From NCBI GenBank assembly GCA_963681505.1, contig OY811975.1, forward strand, positions 10,180,230-10,244,229: 64,000 bases of DNA, read 5' to 3'. Position numbers and translations under genes: made by a program. The first letter of the stretch is position 1. The number at the start of each line of letters is the position of its first letter. The stretch is from Eunapius fragilis. Its lineage: Eukaryota > Porifera > Demospongiae > Spongillida > Spongillidae. The notes below the pieces were generated by a model. That model was given only the letters and a program-made list of their open reading frames with translations, was not told the DNA's origin and searched no databases. Below, piece by piece: positions 41,200 through 53,799 of the stretch.

Positions 41200-41880
41200 C
41201 CAACTAATCCAACTCCTGATATGCCCTGAACTACTGGGCTTCATGTTCTTGATGCTTATGGAAGCCATCACATTGGTCTTTGATGTTCTCTGATGCCTTC
41301 ACACCTTCCATTGCATGCAGTGCATAGCTATAGCTAAGGAAGGTGTACTCATCAGCATGGAGGCCACGCTGCTCATCTCGCAGGGTGTGGTCTACATCTG
41401 ATTGAGGTGCCAGGGCATCGATCACTTTGTCCACAATGGTGAAGTTGTCTATGTGGACGTTCACTTTGATGTAATCCACCCCTGCCTGAGCCTCTTGTTG
41501 CTTTCCACCACCCGGTGATGTGTTTCACTATTGTGTCACGTAAAACAATGACCTGCTGATGTGTACCTTTCCAGGTATGGTACTGATGTCCTTTGTAATG
41601 TACTCATTGTACATTGTTGCAATGTCATTTTTCAAGACAAGAGACCTCATAGCAAACACATTCTCAAGCTTCTTCCACTTATCCCTTCTATTGGGAGTAC
41701 ACTTTTTAGCTTCCCATGCTAACCGGCTGATGTTTTCATCACTATCGATGAATTCAACAGTGAATCCTTAGGAACTCAAGGCTGTTTTTTATGAAGTGTT
41801 GAATCTTCATGCCATGATCCAGGTATGACTTGTCGACCTTAGCCTGGAACATCAGCTTAGCTGCATGCATGGTCTTTGTC
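41200..41880 (-). pseudogene. broken protein-coding sequence of unknown, possibly mobile, origin
   Basis: Two minus-strand segments look coding but are joined only by frameshifts: the first contains FIDSDENISRLAWEAKKCTP and KWKKLENVFAMRSLVLKNDI, the second VDYIKVNVHIDNFTIVDKVI and HTLRDEQRGLHADEYTFLSY. I do not recognise the family. Breaks near 41765 and 41490 and the lack of splice signals point to a decayed copy of something present elsewhere in the genome, perhaps a transposon gene. Confidence 0.45.
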
Positions 41881-42119
41881 AGAGAATTCACCTCTTACCC
41901 ATAGTAATACAATAGATATCTGTGTGGATAACGTACAGGTGTCGCATGCAGAGATAGAAACTTCATGGCCATATCTTAGATATGACCAAACCGATGTATC
42001 CTGGCAACGTGAGAAATGTGCACTGCAGGGCTGTCAGTTTAAGCGTGCTAATAATTTTGAAAAGGGCGGACTTGATATTACATTAAATCGACCAAACTTG
42101 TGTACACAATCGTAGGAGG

Positions 42120-42660
42120 GATGAGTTAGGCTCGGTTCTAAGCCTAGACCCCAATAAGCATCAAATGGTTATCAAGTGGTGGCTGGGGCTGGATACCTCA
42201 CAAGGTTCACCTCCCATGTACTTTGTGTAGTATTTTGTCCAGCATACAGGACATGGTTTGCGGGCAAGTTTTATTTCTCTGGACACATCTCTAGGAAACA
42301 TTCATTAATTTTTATCTGTTTGTTATTGAGTGTTTCTAAGGTCTCAAGTAGATATTTTTTAATTATTCTTTCATTAGGCATGGGTCTAAGCCTAGACCCC
42401 AATGAGCACCAAATGGCCATCAAGTTTTGGCTGGGAATAGATACCTCACAAGCCTCACCTCTCTGTGAGTTGTACCCAGAACACCCTTTGGATCCCCTAG
42501 ATCACCATGCTTTAACATGTAAGCAAGGTGGTGATGCTGTATCCAGGCATAACAAGCTCGGGGATGCAGTGCTTCAAATCTGCCATCATGCCTTCATCAG
42601 CGCCAGGGCAGAAGCTGGCAGTGGACTTGGACGTGAGGCCCTGCTGATATTCTGGCTTTG
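42120..42660 (+). mobile_element. LINE-type 3' fragment(s)
   Basis: Two partial copies of the same sequence (CTAAGCCTAGACCCCAAT at about 42137 and 42389) lie in tandem. The second encodes LDPLDHHALTCKQGGDAVSR followed by HNKLGDAV, the Cys/His segment near the C-terminus of many invertebrate non-LTR retrotransposon polymerases. No reverse transcriptase core is present and the frame stops at 42661. Confidence 0.6.
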
Positions 42661-42861
42661 AATTGGCTCTGTGGCAAGCCTGCTGCCTTTGACTATATTG
42701 TGACTTCTCTGCTTAACCCTGAAAGAATAATAAAAAATATCCACTTGAAATGATTGCCTTAGAAACACTCAATAACCAACAAATAACAATTAATGAAAGT
42801 TTTCTAGAGATCTATCCAGTGAAAAAAAACTTGCCCGAAAACCATGTCCAGTATACAGAAT
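42221..42861. repeat. foldback arms around the LINE fragment
   Basis: 42225-42381 (starting GTATTTTGTCCAGCATACAG, including CTCTAGGAAAC and GTTATTGAGTGTTTCTAAGG) is the inverted counterpart of 42714-42861. The arms of about 150 bp enclose the second LINE fragment. Confidence 0.7.
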
Positions 42862-43520
42862 AAAAAGTGTGGTTATTAAGGGTTTTTACCTTCCTTCCCT
42901 TCGTTATAACGGTTAGTTTACTACAGGTACCTTCCACTTTCATCATTTGCATCACACCACCATATCAACTGGTTATGAATTAGTTCTCCACGCTATGGTT
43001 GTACACTTCCATCTGTATACTGTAAGTCCTCATGATGGCTCAGTACACACCACTTCAGACAGATGACAAAGCTTAGGGGTAATTGGACATTGAAGATGAG
43101 ACAGAAGAGAGCAAAGCAGACCAATATATATCAATCCGAGGATAGCCTATGATGCCTTTCTACTAGTGTACTCACGTTGGTGAGGACAGCCGGGGGTGTC
43201 TAGGTGTCTAGGTAAGAACCTCTGGGTAATATAAGAAAATGTTGTGTTGGACTAAATGAAGATAAGTAGTATCTTTGGGTTGCATTTGTGGATGTCTACA
43301 TAGCCCTATCAATTGTCTCAATGTTTTTCTCACATGACCAACAGGGCGAAAACATGCAACTTTTTTTAAAAGGCTTCACCAGTAGTCCTATGAATACACT
43401 TAGTATGGACCTGACGCCTACAAACCCTTCCAAGTCTATACAGAACAATGACTGCTGCTCCTCTTGTGTTGTTGCACCATAGAAAGCCAACACTAGTGCT
43501 AATTGTGTGGGCAAACAAAC
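42862..43520. other. spacer downstream of the kelch-death gene
   Basis: No supported gene. Contains the 3' flank of the minus-strand kelch-death gene. Confidence 0.5.
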
Positions 43521-43521
43521 A

Positions 43522-43527
43522 TTTATT
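43522..43527 (-). promoter_or_regulatory. poly(A) signal AATAAA for the kelch-death gene
   Basis: AATAAA on the minus strand, 80 bp after the stop codon at 43607-43609. Confidence 0.55.
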
Positions 43528-43606
43528 AGGCAAAGTGTATGCATAATACAAAATCCATAAGCGGTATAATGTTCAGCTTCACCAAAGCATGACTGGATGA
43601 AACCAA

Positions 43607-44821
43607 TCAATGGCCTTGTGCAATCCAAGTGGTCAGCTCTTCAGATAACCTGACTTCACCAACACTAGCTGTCCTCAAAACACCAATGATAGTTCTCCAG
43701 GTGTAAGGAGGTGACCCACTTCTCTTCCACAAACCAAACATTTCAGTAAATGCTCTGCGGTAGTCCACCATGCTTTGGTGGAGTGGACATATTGTCTGAA
43801 TCTGAGCTGGTGTGAGGCCAAGTTGAAGTCCAACCATCTCATACTTGGAAGGGATAACAGCTGCCACTTTGTCCATCAGGTGTGGTAATGATGGTTCACT
43901 GTCCATGGACAAAGGAACTGTAAAGAGATAAACAGGTGATGATCAAATAATCTACAACACACATTGCCAACCTGATGTACTGGGAGCTTGTTTTATGGCA
44001 GTGCTCTCACCCAACCCAAAATCATGGTACTGTGGTTGACCACCATAGTCAATAAACGGGACCCATTTCTCATCAAACTGTTTCTTCATCCATGTGTCTA
44101 TTAGAAAGAAAGTGACAATAAAGTAACCTTCATTGTTAGATCCCACTATCCTTTACCAGACTGTTGAATCAGCTCATCTGCAGTTCTGCTCTGTTGGATG
44201 GTGGTAGCATTGGTGATGTTGACATCAGCAGGTATGAGGTCAGGGTGACTGTGTGCATTATGTCATCATGGGGAGAGTGCTAATCATACACAAGGGTTCT
44301 GCAATCTTAAAATAGCCCAATCTGACTGAAAACTACTTTGGCCAGCTAAATGAGTGCATGTACAAATATACTTATGTACATGCATAGATTCTTAACTAAT
44401 CTATGAACATTATTAAAATGTGTGTACCTTTTTGCTCTGAATGTTGTCAGACCTGCAGATACTAGTAGTGAAGTACATTTCATAGCAGCATGTCTTACCT
44501 TCTGCAGTAATCCCCAATACCCTCCTACTGACTCCATCAACCAGCAAGAGTTTTCCTACTGACAATTGAAGTGTGTCTGCATAGGAGCACTCAAATGGCA
44601 TGTCTCCAAGCCAATGCCACTTCTGATCAGTATTTTTAAAGGCATAGATGGCAGAAGACATCTTTCCACCCTCTCCTCCACCCCCTATCGCTAGAAGCAC
44701 ATCATCAACTATGCATACAGATGAGCCAGAGTATGGAACATCTGGAAGCTTCCTCCAGGCAGAATGCTGACAGGTGTGTATTGAAGTCTGGGGAATGGTA
44801 CATAGCCAGTTTTTGTTTGTA

Positions 44822-44915
<94 letters not shown>

Positions 44916-45911
44916 AAGCTCTGATGTCCTCAACTCTTTTCATCAGTTGCACATGTGTTGAGCATGTGAAAAGAACTTCGTGCTATGGGGGGGGGGGGGG
45001 GGGGGGGGATGCAAATGATTGTATGAGCTAGCAGTTGGAAGAGCCCAATGAAGCTAGTGGTGGTTGGGATGTGCAAGCAATGGTTACTCCAGTCCTTCAC
45101 AGTGCTGACATGATCATAGTTAGATACATAGATGATGAGGTCATAGGTACAGTGTGCATGGCTGTACATACATGTGGCTTTGTTTATACCATCCGACCTG
45201 CATATGTTGTGGAGTGTAAGTCTAACCGTACTGGTCTGTTTCTACATACAACATGAACTAGCCAGAGTTCAGGTCATTTACATTACGTGCATACTCAATG
45301 GTCAGACTCACCAGGTCACTGATATTTATGCACCAGACAGCTGTGTCCATTCCCCATCCTCCCATCACAATCACCACCTCTCCACGGACCACCGCAGACA
45401 TGGCTCCACATTGCTGAGGAAGTGGTGGCCCAAAGTGCCAGGTCTGTGTGTTACCATCAAACACCTGAACATCATTTAAACGCCTCCCAGCATCACTCCA
45501 TCCTCCCATAACCACCAGACCACCTTCATTAACACTAACTACACAGGAAAACTCACACCCTACTAGCATCTCAGACATGGTGGTCCATTTTCCTTCTTTC
45601 CATACCATCACCTTTTTACTACACCTGCGATCCTTCAAACCACCTACAGCTAATAAATACATCGCCTTTCTACACACACTATCCTTCGAATCGCTTACCG
45701 CTACTAAACCCACGCCTAGTCTGGCACCTACATCAACATCATCAGTGCATTTCTTCCAATTATTCATTCTGGTCAGCCTGTAAACAGCTTTGCCTCGTCC
45801 CCAAACCACCGTACCCTCCTCCCCCACCTCCACCAGACCTCCTCCGTATTCACTTCTATCACCTTGCTCAGGTACTTTAGAGCAGGTTTCAAATTGCAAT
45901 GTCAAATTCAT
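43607..45911 (-). CDS. kelch-repeat plus death-domain protein
   Basis: Likely exons on the minus strand: 45312-45911 (possible start MNLTLQFETC), 44499-44766, about 44157-44248, 43972-44097 and 43607-43917 (stop 43607-43609). The first two encode kelch blades (YLLAVGGLKD, LVVMGGWSDA, VVIVMGGWGM, VLLAIGGGGEGGK) with the usual paired glycines followed by W about 20 residues later. The last exon is a death domain: LPHLMDKVAAVIPSKYEMVG, QLGLTPAQIQTI, then GLWKRSGSPPYTWRTIIGVL and ending ELTTWIAQGH. Kelch propellers bind partner proteins and death domains pair with other death folds, so it is likely an intracellular adaptor. Junctions exon 1/2, 3/4 and 4/5 fit in phase; between 44499 and 44248 the phases disagree (1 against 2), so a small exon is missing. 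The true 5' end may lie further upstream. Confidence 0.8.
44819..44912. repeat. GT then GA microsatellite in the kelch intron
   Basis: About 9 GT followed by about 36 GA units, in the intron between the first two kelch exons. A 22-bp G run (44987-45008) lies in the same intron. Confidence 0.95.
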
Positions 45912-46573
45912 TCAGCTGAAGTAGTTGGAGAAATATGGTTATCACAGACAATACTTAAGTTTAAGGACAAACTAGGCACAAAATGCACAGGCCCACGCAC
46001 ACACAAACATAGCAAACTTTTAGACAAAAATGAGATAAATTGAACATGTACAAGAGGAGCTGGATGCATGGATATTAAATTACATTATAAAGGTTGTATT
46101 AATTTTTTACTCCTGGTGCGCTTAACATCACCTGTGAACCACTACAGTTACATTTTTATTGTCATGTTATATGTGTTGTGTGTGTGCATGCACATGTTGT
46201 ACAGATGGCCAGTAACCCACCACAAAACGTTATTGGATAGTCCAGTTAACTAGCCCACACCAGGTGGGGCTGAACAAAATGCATAATGTAGGCCTTCACA
46301 ACTGATGAGCCAGTGGATACTGCAACCCCGATCCCAACCGTCCACTCTCGCAGACGATAAATCTTGATGACAGATATGGCACCAACCCAATACATGTCAT
46401 TACATACTGTCCTACAAGGGAAATTAAAGGCAACTTTTATGCATAAATGCACCAGTCACTAGTTCTCAATAGATCTGCCATCAGTCTGTCATAGTAGAGT
46501 TCCGCATGCATACAGAGGTTGCCATCGTTACATTACCATAGATGGACATAGCTGCTATGGGCTAATCGATTCT
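45912..46573. other. spacer upstream of the kelch-death gene
   Basis: Possible promoter or 5' exon of the minus-strand gene. An acceptor-like CTACTTCAG precedes the ATG at 45909-45911, but all three phases from it stop, so it could only precede a 5'UTR segment. No other feature. Confidence 0.4.
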
Positions 46574-47142
46574 GTTATATATGGCCTGTATGAAATAGAT
46601 GGACCTGTATGAAATAGATGGACCTGTATGAAATAGACGGACCTGTAGGATATAGATGGGCCTGTATGAAATAGATGGACCTGTATGAAATAGATGGACC
46701 TGTAGGATGTAGATGGACCTGTACGATATAGATGGGCCTGTATGAAATAGATGGATCTGTAGGATATAGATGGGCCTGTATGAAATAGATATATCTGTAG
46801 GATATAGATGGGCCTGTATGAAATTAATGGATCTGTAGGATATAGATGGGCCTGTATGAAATAGATGGACCTGTATGAAATAGATGGACCTGTAGGATAT
46901 AGATGGACCTGTAGGATAAAGATGGACCTGTATGAAATAGATGGACCTGTAGGATATAGATGGGTCTGTATGAAATAGATGGATCTGTAGGATATAAATG
47001 GACCTGTAGGATATAGATGGACCTGTAGTATATAGATGGACCTGAGAGGGACCTGTATGAAATAGATGGACCTGTATGATATAGATGGACCTGTAGGATG
47101 TAGATGGACCTGTAGGATATAAACGGACCTGTGTCGGTGTAA
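46574..47142. repeat. 20-bp minisatellite, about 28 copies, two unit types
   Basis: Units are GGACCTGTATGAAATAGATG and GGACCTGTAGGATATAGATG, mixed irregularly. The minus strand is open for 200 codons (HLYPTGPSISYRS-like); this is an effect of the repeat and not a gene. Confidence 0.95.
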
Positions 47143-47943
47143 TAGATCAGCCTGCATGTTTTGAAATAGTAAATAACCTGATATAGGGATGTTTAATGAT
47201 ACCTTTACTTATATTGCAACTGATTAGATAACCTCCACAGGTCTTTGAAATAGGATCAAATAAGGTTGCAGTGTGTAGTTCAATATAGGTGCCATTACTT
47301 GGTACCAAGTGAGTATTGATATGCTTAATCCAGACATTGAGGTCTCAGTTGTGTCCAATGCAAGTGACAACGCACATTTGACAAGTCAGTTAATTCAAAT
47401 TCACTATCAACGGCATTGTTTGCAGCGATATATATTATATGAAATTAAAAGAAATGCCTTCCAAATGTCCTTGAGAATTACGGGTCAAAATAATGTGAAC
47501 CAGCACAAAGCAGGTTGGTATTATAAAACAACAAAAAAAGGCACCACATAGTTGCTGTTTTATTTTTGAAACGTCTATATTTGACATGTAGGCTTAGTTG
47601 AGTCTGTTAAATATACATGTTGCAATTAATTTAATTTCACTGTAGTAGGAACTCAACATTTAGGTTAGTATGACCTGCGAATACTATTAGGTACATTTGG
47701 TCACCATTATTGCATGTAAAACCCAAACATCAAATCTGTAGCCAGTGGGGAAGGGTGAATCAGTTATTATCAGACATTGCAGTTAACATTCTTTTATCCA
47801 GAGATAACTAATTTAGTACTACTCCACATCCCACCATATATAACATATACATTTGGGATCCTACATCAACATACCAACTAGTACTTAATCTGTAAGGACA
47901 ATTCGCACGAGTGTTTTCACATGCGCGCACGCACACACACGCA

Positions 47944-47981
<38 letters not shown>

Positions 47982-48529
47982 TGAAGGATTTGTAGCTAAC
48001 ATTTATCGCTCAAGTGCTGAGTAGTTCTGTTCAGTATAAACCCAAATGATTGCACAAGCTGCATTGCAATATACATGTAGGAGACTGAGAATCCTTTATA
48101 ATCCCTAGTGGATAGAGAGTCGGAGTTTAGGACTCTTTGCATCTTCCCAGAGCTGGCCTTTGGGGGCCAACCTTCCCTTGTACGATGTATTATGCCTGCA
48201 GTTATAGGATGCCTAACGGACGTCCTTAACAACAGCCCTCAGACTGTCGGGTTCTGTTGAAAAGTGATAGACTTTATGGTGAAAATTGGTATTGGGTCCA
48301 GCAGGCAAAACTGTTGAGCACATTTCCATTAACACATTTGGGTGTCTATGCTGTAGTAGAATGACTAAGCATAAGTGCCCATCACATCAGTTCGGTTGTG
48401 GCTAAAGCTTGACTGACCTAACTGGGTCTAAACAATGCTTACAATGGTTTATAGTATGAACTTTCATCCATACAGAAATTAGTGCAACTTGTTCAGTGTG
48501 AAAATAATGGCACATGTTTTCTGTTGGAC
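47143..48529. other. spacer with CA repeat
   Basis: CA microsatellite at 47920-47978. A short open frame at 47309-47551 has no recognised domain. Nothing else supported. Confidence 0.5.
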
Positions 48530-48720
48530 TCATAGGCCAACTTCAGAGGCATCACATCGAATTCCAGGAATAGTGTGTCTGTGCTGAGTAATTCCCTCAG
48601 CTTTTGAAAAGCAGTCTGCTCCTCAGAACCCCACTAACACTGAGCATTCTCCCTAGTAAGGTTGTGCAATGACTCTCTGACTATGGCCAAAATTGCTACA
48701 GAACTGGGAAGAATGAACAC
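48530..48720 (-). pseudogene. Ty3-like reverse transcriptase fragment (degenerate)
   Basis: The minus strand reads WGSEEQTAFQKLRELLSTDT then LFLEFD, the join between the RT thumb and the RNase H region of Ty3/gypsy polymerases (W..EQ.AF..LK..L). It is preceded, after a stop, by SSVAILAIVRESLHNLTREN, which fits the expected upstream segment. Frames are broken on both sides. Resemblance is from memory of the family pattern. Confidence 0.5.
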
Positions 48721-51257
48721 AAACCAACACTCTCAGCCCACACAGAAAAGACTGCTACTATTCAGGTTACCATAGCCTAGGGTGGAGTATATATTGATTA
48801 ACAACTTGTTTCCTCCCAGACAAACCCGTAATACTAACTTGCTACAATGTCCATGCAGATTTTCCAAATAAGTCTAGCTGCACAACAAGGAACATTCTTT
48901 TCCTGCAGTTGAACCCTCCCAGCCATCTTGATAAATGTGTAGACATCATGCTGGGTCTCCAGACATGCCTTCTCCATGGGTCCAGGCATTAATTCAAATA
49001 TGGATCAGCTAATCCAGTGACCTCAACGGACCAAAAGTTAATGCCATCAGGATGATACCACATCCCATGGACAAGCCTCTTTTGACTTGACTGAACATAT
49101 GAAGTGCCTCATGTTGAGGGTCCTTGATCACGGCAAAATTATAAACGCAGATCCTCAACAGTGATGTGGTAATAGTTGGAAATCTGCGCTTGAGCACGAG
49201 ACTAAGTCAACCGCTGCTGGCATATGTGTGTAGCTAGCTCTAAGATGGTCTCTTCAGTACTGGTTTTTGGCGTATGTCTGACCAGAACTTAAAAGCCTCA
49301 GTAAGGAGCCATCTCAAAAGCTGCTGACAAGACCTCAAAATCTGCAAATCTGCAGTCTGTGTGTGTATAGACAAAGATTTGAAAGAAATGTTCTCAACAT
49401 GTCACAATATTAATACTGCCAGTGCACTATGTCAGCAGCCATAGAGAAAGGCATGAAGACTTGGCTCTGATTTCTATGGAACATGAAATTAAATCATCTA
49501 TACATGTGGACTCTGCCACATGCACACCAATTGATTCGTTATTAAACCTTAGCAAAATTGCTTTTGACGCATAACTGAGTAGCATAATAAGTGAAATCTT
49601 TTATGGAATTGGGATATTCACATGTTCACTGCATTAACCACAATAATATTACATTACACACAATGCTAAATCATGTAAGTGCAAGAAAAGTGGAACTAAA
49701 TGCTCAGTTTCTTGTCACCCCATGCACTCGTGTATAAATAGCAAATAAGCTACTAAGATCCAAAATACAATATTAATCAGTGATGTGTCTGACATCTGCA
49801 ACTTAAAGGTTGGTACCCCACTAGCTGGCAAAGATGCTTGGTGTAGCCCTTACAACGGATCATAAGAAAGCTATTGAAATGAGAATGGTTGTATGATTAC
49901 GTCATTTTCACGTAATAGCCAAGAAGAAAAGCAATGGGGTCTCCAGAATCCTCTTCCTGCAGTAACGTTTAGCATGGAACCATGTGAGAAGGAATTTATG
50001 CAAATTTTGCACCTCAACAGGGATTTGTGGTGCTTTAGACCTCGCCCCGCCCCAGATATGAATATGGAACCGAGCCCATAAAATATACTTTGTAATTGTT
50101 ATTGTAATTGTAGAGTTTATGTGAACAGATACATGTATCACATAGTTTAGAGTATAAATGTATACTAGGAACAAGGGAGTAGTACTTCCAAACGTACTCC
50201 TAGTTCCCAGCCCAGTTGCAATTCGATAGCGAGACTACGGCAAAACATAGTACCATAAGTGGCACACTGTGTAAGTTAGTGCATGCGGCCAATTATTATT
50301 GGCATGGCGCAAACGTTCAATATTCGCGCTACTGGTGGTTGCACTATAACAATGGACTTGACGCATATGGGGATAAGGAATTCTATTGCACATCTGGAGG
50401 CCACCATCAAAGTGATGAGTAACCTGATAGCATCTAAATAAGAGTTTTAACTTCTATCGATATCGCATTGAAATCTTACGCGTGAAAGGGTATAATTGTG
50501 CCAGGATAATGGCTTGGTAGAACCGCATTCAGATGAATAATACTAAGGTAAACTCGTCCACGTTTTACACATGCACTCTATCGGTTGACTATACTATAGG
50601 CAACTACTTATAAAACCCACGTACGTACTGAAAGCTACAAAACGGTGCGCAAAGGTCCATGCACGACATGGGTTCACTTCCAATCCAAATACTTCTGCAG
50701 GATATTTAAACGAACGTACCAATAAATGCAAGATTGCATAGTTCGCTACGTACAAAGTGGATAGCTGGTCATCGAACGCCATTATTGTCATGTGCGCTGT
50801 ATATATTTTTGGGCGTGTTCAGCTGTGGGAAGTACACTATAATCATGCCGTCTTGAAGAGTCTTTCAAACTCCGAACATCAAACATTCCTTTTACACAGA
50901 TGAAGGCACGATATATAATGTGTTAAAATCAGTTTTAAATCTCCATATACATGCACGGAGCAGGATTGTTACATCCATGAATCTAGAACCCTTGTGGTAG
51001 GGTCCTTAAAATACATTAGCCCGCCGCAGTCATAGATATTCACCATGGCATTGCTACATGGAGACCTCAACAAGGGCTCTTCCTGAATATTGGTGATAAA
51101 GATCAGACTCCATACATTTCTATTATGGCACATTAGATAATCTGTGGATCGGTGTTGTCACAGACGATACCTTTGATCATTATTGTATCTGCATGTTGGC
51201 GGAAGGAGGGATGTGCATGCAGCTATGCAGCAGATTCTGTTCTCCCGCGCATTTGTT

Positions 51258-51290
<33 letters not shown>

Positions 51291-52643
51291 AGCCCCGGAC
51301 ATACCATGCACGTCCACGAAATAACGCAATGCGGCTTTCATTTGAACGGAAGGTGGCGTCCATCTAGGTTTGAGCAACTAGGAGTATAAGCCTTTCCTCT
51401 CTCACTCCTTTCGCCCCCATCGAAGAAAGTGGCTCAGTTGCACATTACATAGCAAGCGCATTACTGTCGTGAATGAACGTTTTCGAGTGTACCTTTTTAA
51501 AAATTTCAAAATCAATAGGAGTACCACTTTTATTTGTTGAAATTTGAGTAAGTTGAAAGATAGTTTTGAAGCCTATTTTGCGACAAGGGACTTAAGTGGT
51601 ATTTTACGGAGCTTATTACTTCTAAGCAAGTAGCTTTACATATGCAAAACATGCATAAACACATCCACACCAGATGTGTTGCCACGATACACTTGCTCGG
51701 CTAGCACGACAGGGGCGGATCAGAAAGGAAAGGGTTGGGAAGGGGGGGGGGGGGGGGGGAGAGGAACGGTTGAGATTGTATTCACTTGACCATGTATGGT
51801 ATTTTGAGTCCGTATATTCTGCCTCTGCACTAGCTGGCTAAAACATTTTACTATATAAGGCAAGACGCAATGCTGACACGTGCGTGGACACTTTGGGACT
51901 GCTCACCTATTTCTTTTTGCGGGTCACTTCAGCGCAGTAGTTGCAAACGATGTAGCTTAGCCGAAAAGGCAGAGCTGGTCAGAAACAGTCAAAAAAAAGG
52001 TCACGTGTGATCCAGTAATTTAATTGTCTGTACGCACGCAAATTTATATGCTCGCCATTATGTAAATTAACCATAGAAAGTGCTTGGTACAGACCGAAAG
52101 CAAAGTACGAGAGGGTTCACTACTTCCATGTCGAAACGTATCTTATTGTGGAATAATTATCGAGGAATGCATGGAAAGATACAGCATTTGCATGGAACGC
52201 TTATACGCTGTAGTAAAGACAATCTTCTATTTGGCTACCCTCTCGTGGACAAGCTTATAGGGCTTATGTTACACCCGGGACAGGTACCTCGGGAGATATA
52301 TCCAAAACTCCCCTGGACACCATTTATTGTCATCTGAACTCAACGGTTGCATAATGTGGTTAACCCGTTGGGAGCGTGTTAAGTGTACTATGGATGTGAA
52401 GACTGCTCAACGCTGCAGTGAAAAATTGCAAACTATAAATAGAGAATGGTCACGTCATCGTTTACTGTGTAAATCGTCCGGGCATAATCAAAAACAATAG
52501 CCCCTTGCAACATCCGCAGCGTGATGTACGCGGGAGTGGGTACGAGGCAAGATTTTATGCAATGCCGAGTATGGACCGAAATGGAGGCGAAAATGGTGGC
52601 AGAGGTGGAGGCGGAAGTCGCGCGTTGTTAATGGCTAAGGTCA
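48721..52643. other. long spacer with retroelement-like debris
   Basis: 48721-49210 may continue the degenerate retroelement. The rest is AT-rich with short open frames (49893-50081, 50216-50422, 50594-50791, 52080-52337), none with a known domain. Poly-C at 51262-51290 and poly-G at about 51739-51759, the latter just after CAGGGGCGGATCAG (51711), match the dispersed homopolymer repeat. Confidence 0.5.
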
Positions 52644-52850
52644 ACAAGTAAATAAAAACATTCTCTCTGAGAAAGTTGGTGGGATATAGGTTTTTGCAGG
52701 CAAATAATATACTGGTGTAAAAAGCAAGGAAACAAGTTTTATCCGAAGGGAAATTGTAATAGTCCTATTATTAGCACACTTCGACTAAGGCATATGCTGT
52801 TTCTGTGCTACATATAGGAATATTACATTTCCCTTCGGATAACTAGAATA
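52644..52850. mobile_element. MITE family A, copy 3 (right end missing)
   Basis: The left end ACAAGTAAATAAAAACATTC is followed by TCTCTGAGAAAGTTGGTGG and TGGTGTAAAAAGCAAGG as in copies 1 and 2. Inner arms (TATCCGAAGGGAAATTGTAA and complement) pair, but the right terminus is absent after about 52850. Confidence 0.75.
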
Positions 52851-53799
52851 TAACTTCAATAACGTAACTATTTTAATGTCATTCATTTGCAAATTGCTAC
52901 GTTTTTAAGGCAGATTTCTTTGAAGGCATTTTGTTAGCGATAGACTGCGCATTGGCACAGCAAGAAAGATCTCCCAACAATAAAGTACTGGTCGTACTAC
53001 TCTATCGTAAATTTCTGGGACACAGAAATCGCGCAAAGCGAAGTTTCTAACCTAACACAAAGCAGTAAAAAAATATGGCGTCTGTATCGAAAACGCCGTT
53101 TCCTTTTACCGGACTAAAAATCCAACTCGAGCAAACGATGGGGAAACGGCCACTCGTTCTATATACCACGATTCGTAATAATTCATGACCAAACGAGAGA
53201 GAAATTCACCTAAAACTACGAATGGTAATTTGTTTACTATCCAAGGTCTTAGTTAACCAAAAGGTCACGTGATACATAATATTTATGAATGCTTATTGGC
53301 AAGCAATTATGTGCGTTGTCAGATTTTTATTTCAGTGCATTTCAATCAAAAAACATTCAAGGGAACCACATGCACATGAAGAAAAATTTTAGGATCAAGT
53401 ATCACGATTCCACTGTAGGTGGTAGATTACGCCGCGGCTCGAGTATGAGGCACGCGACATAACTTATGACGCGCTTCGAGGCACATGCGTAACTATATAG
53501 ATTACATTCATCAGGCAGCTGGCTATTCTGCCATAAAGACATATAGCATCAGTCGAAAAACAAAAAATAGTAATAAGCAGTTTTAATAAGGAGAGAAATG
53601 TCAACGGGTGAAATCTAAATTTTTGTATCACATGCAATGAATACGAGTTACGTCTGTTTACGACTCAGAAAAGATTGAGAAACCCAAATCCTCGAGAACT
53701 GAAGACGAGGAGACTGAAAAAAGCAGTGATATGTAATCAAACCAGTACTGTGCATTTGAGAGTCGAGCTTACTGCATGAACAATATAGGATGGTCCAGT
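52851..53799. other. spacer with no supported gene
   Basis: AT-rich, no recognised gene or repeat. Confidence 0.5.

Noticed and set aside
46555..47157. 200-codon minus-strand frame with YPTGPSISYRS-like repeats
   Set aside because: Pure translation of a 20-bp minisatellite with no splice or start context.
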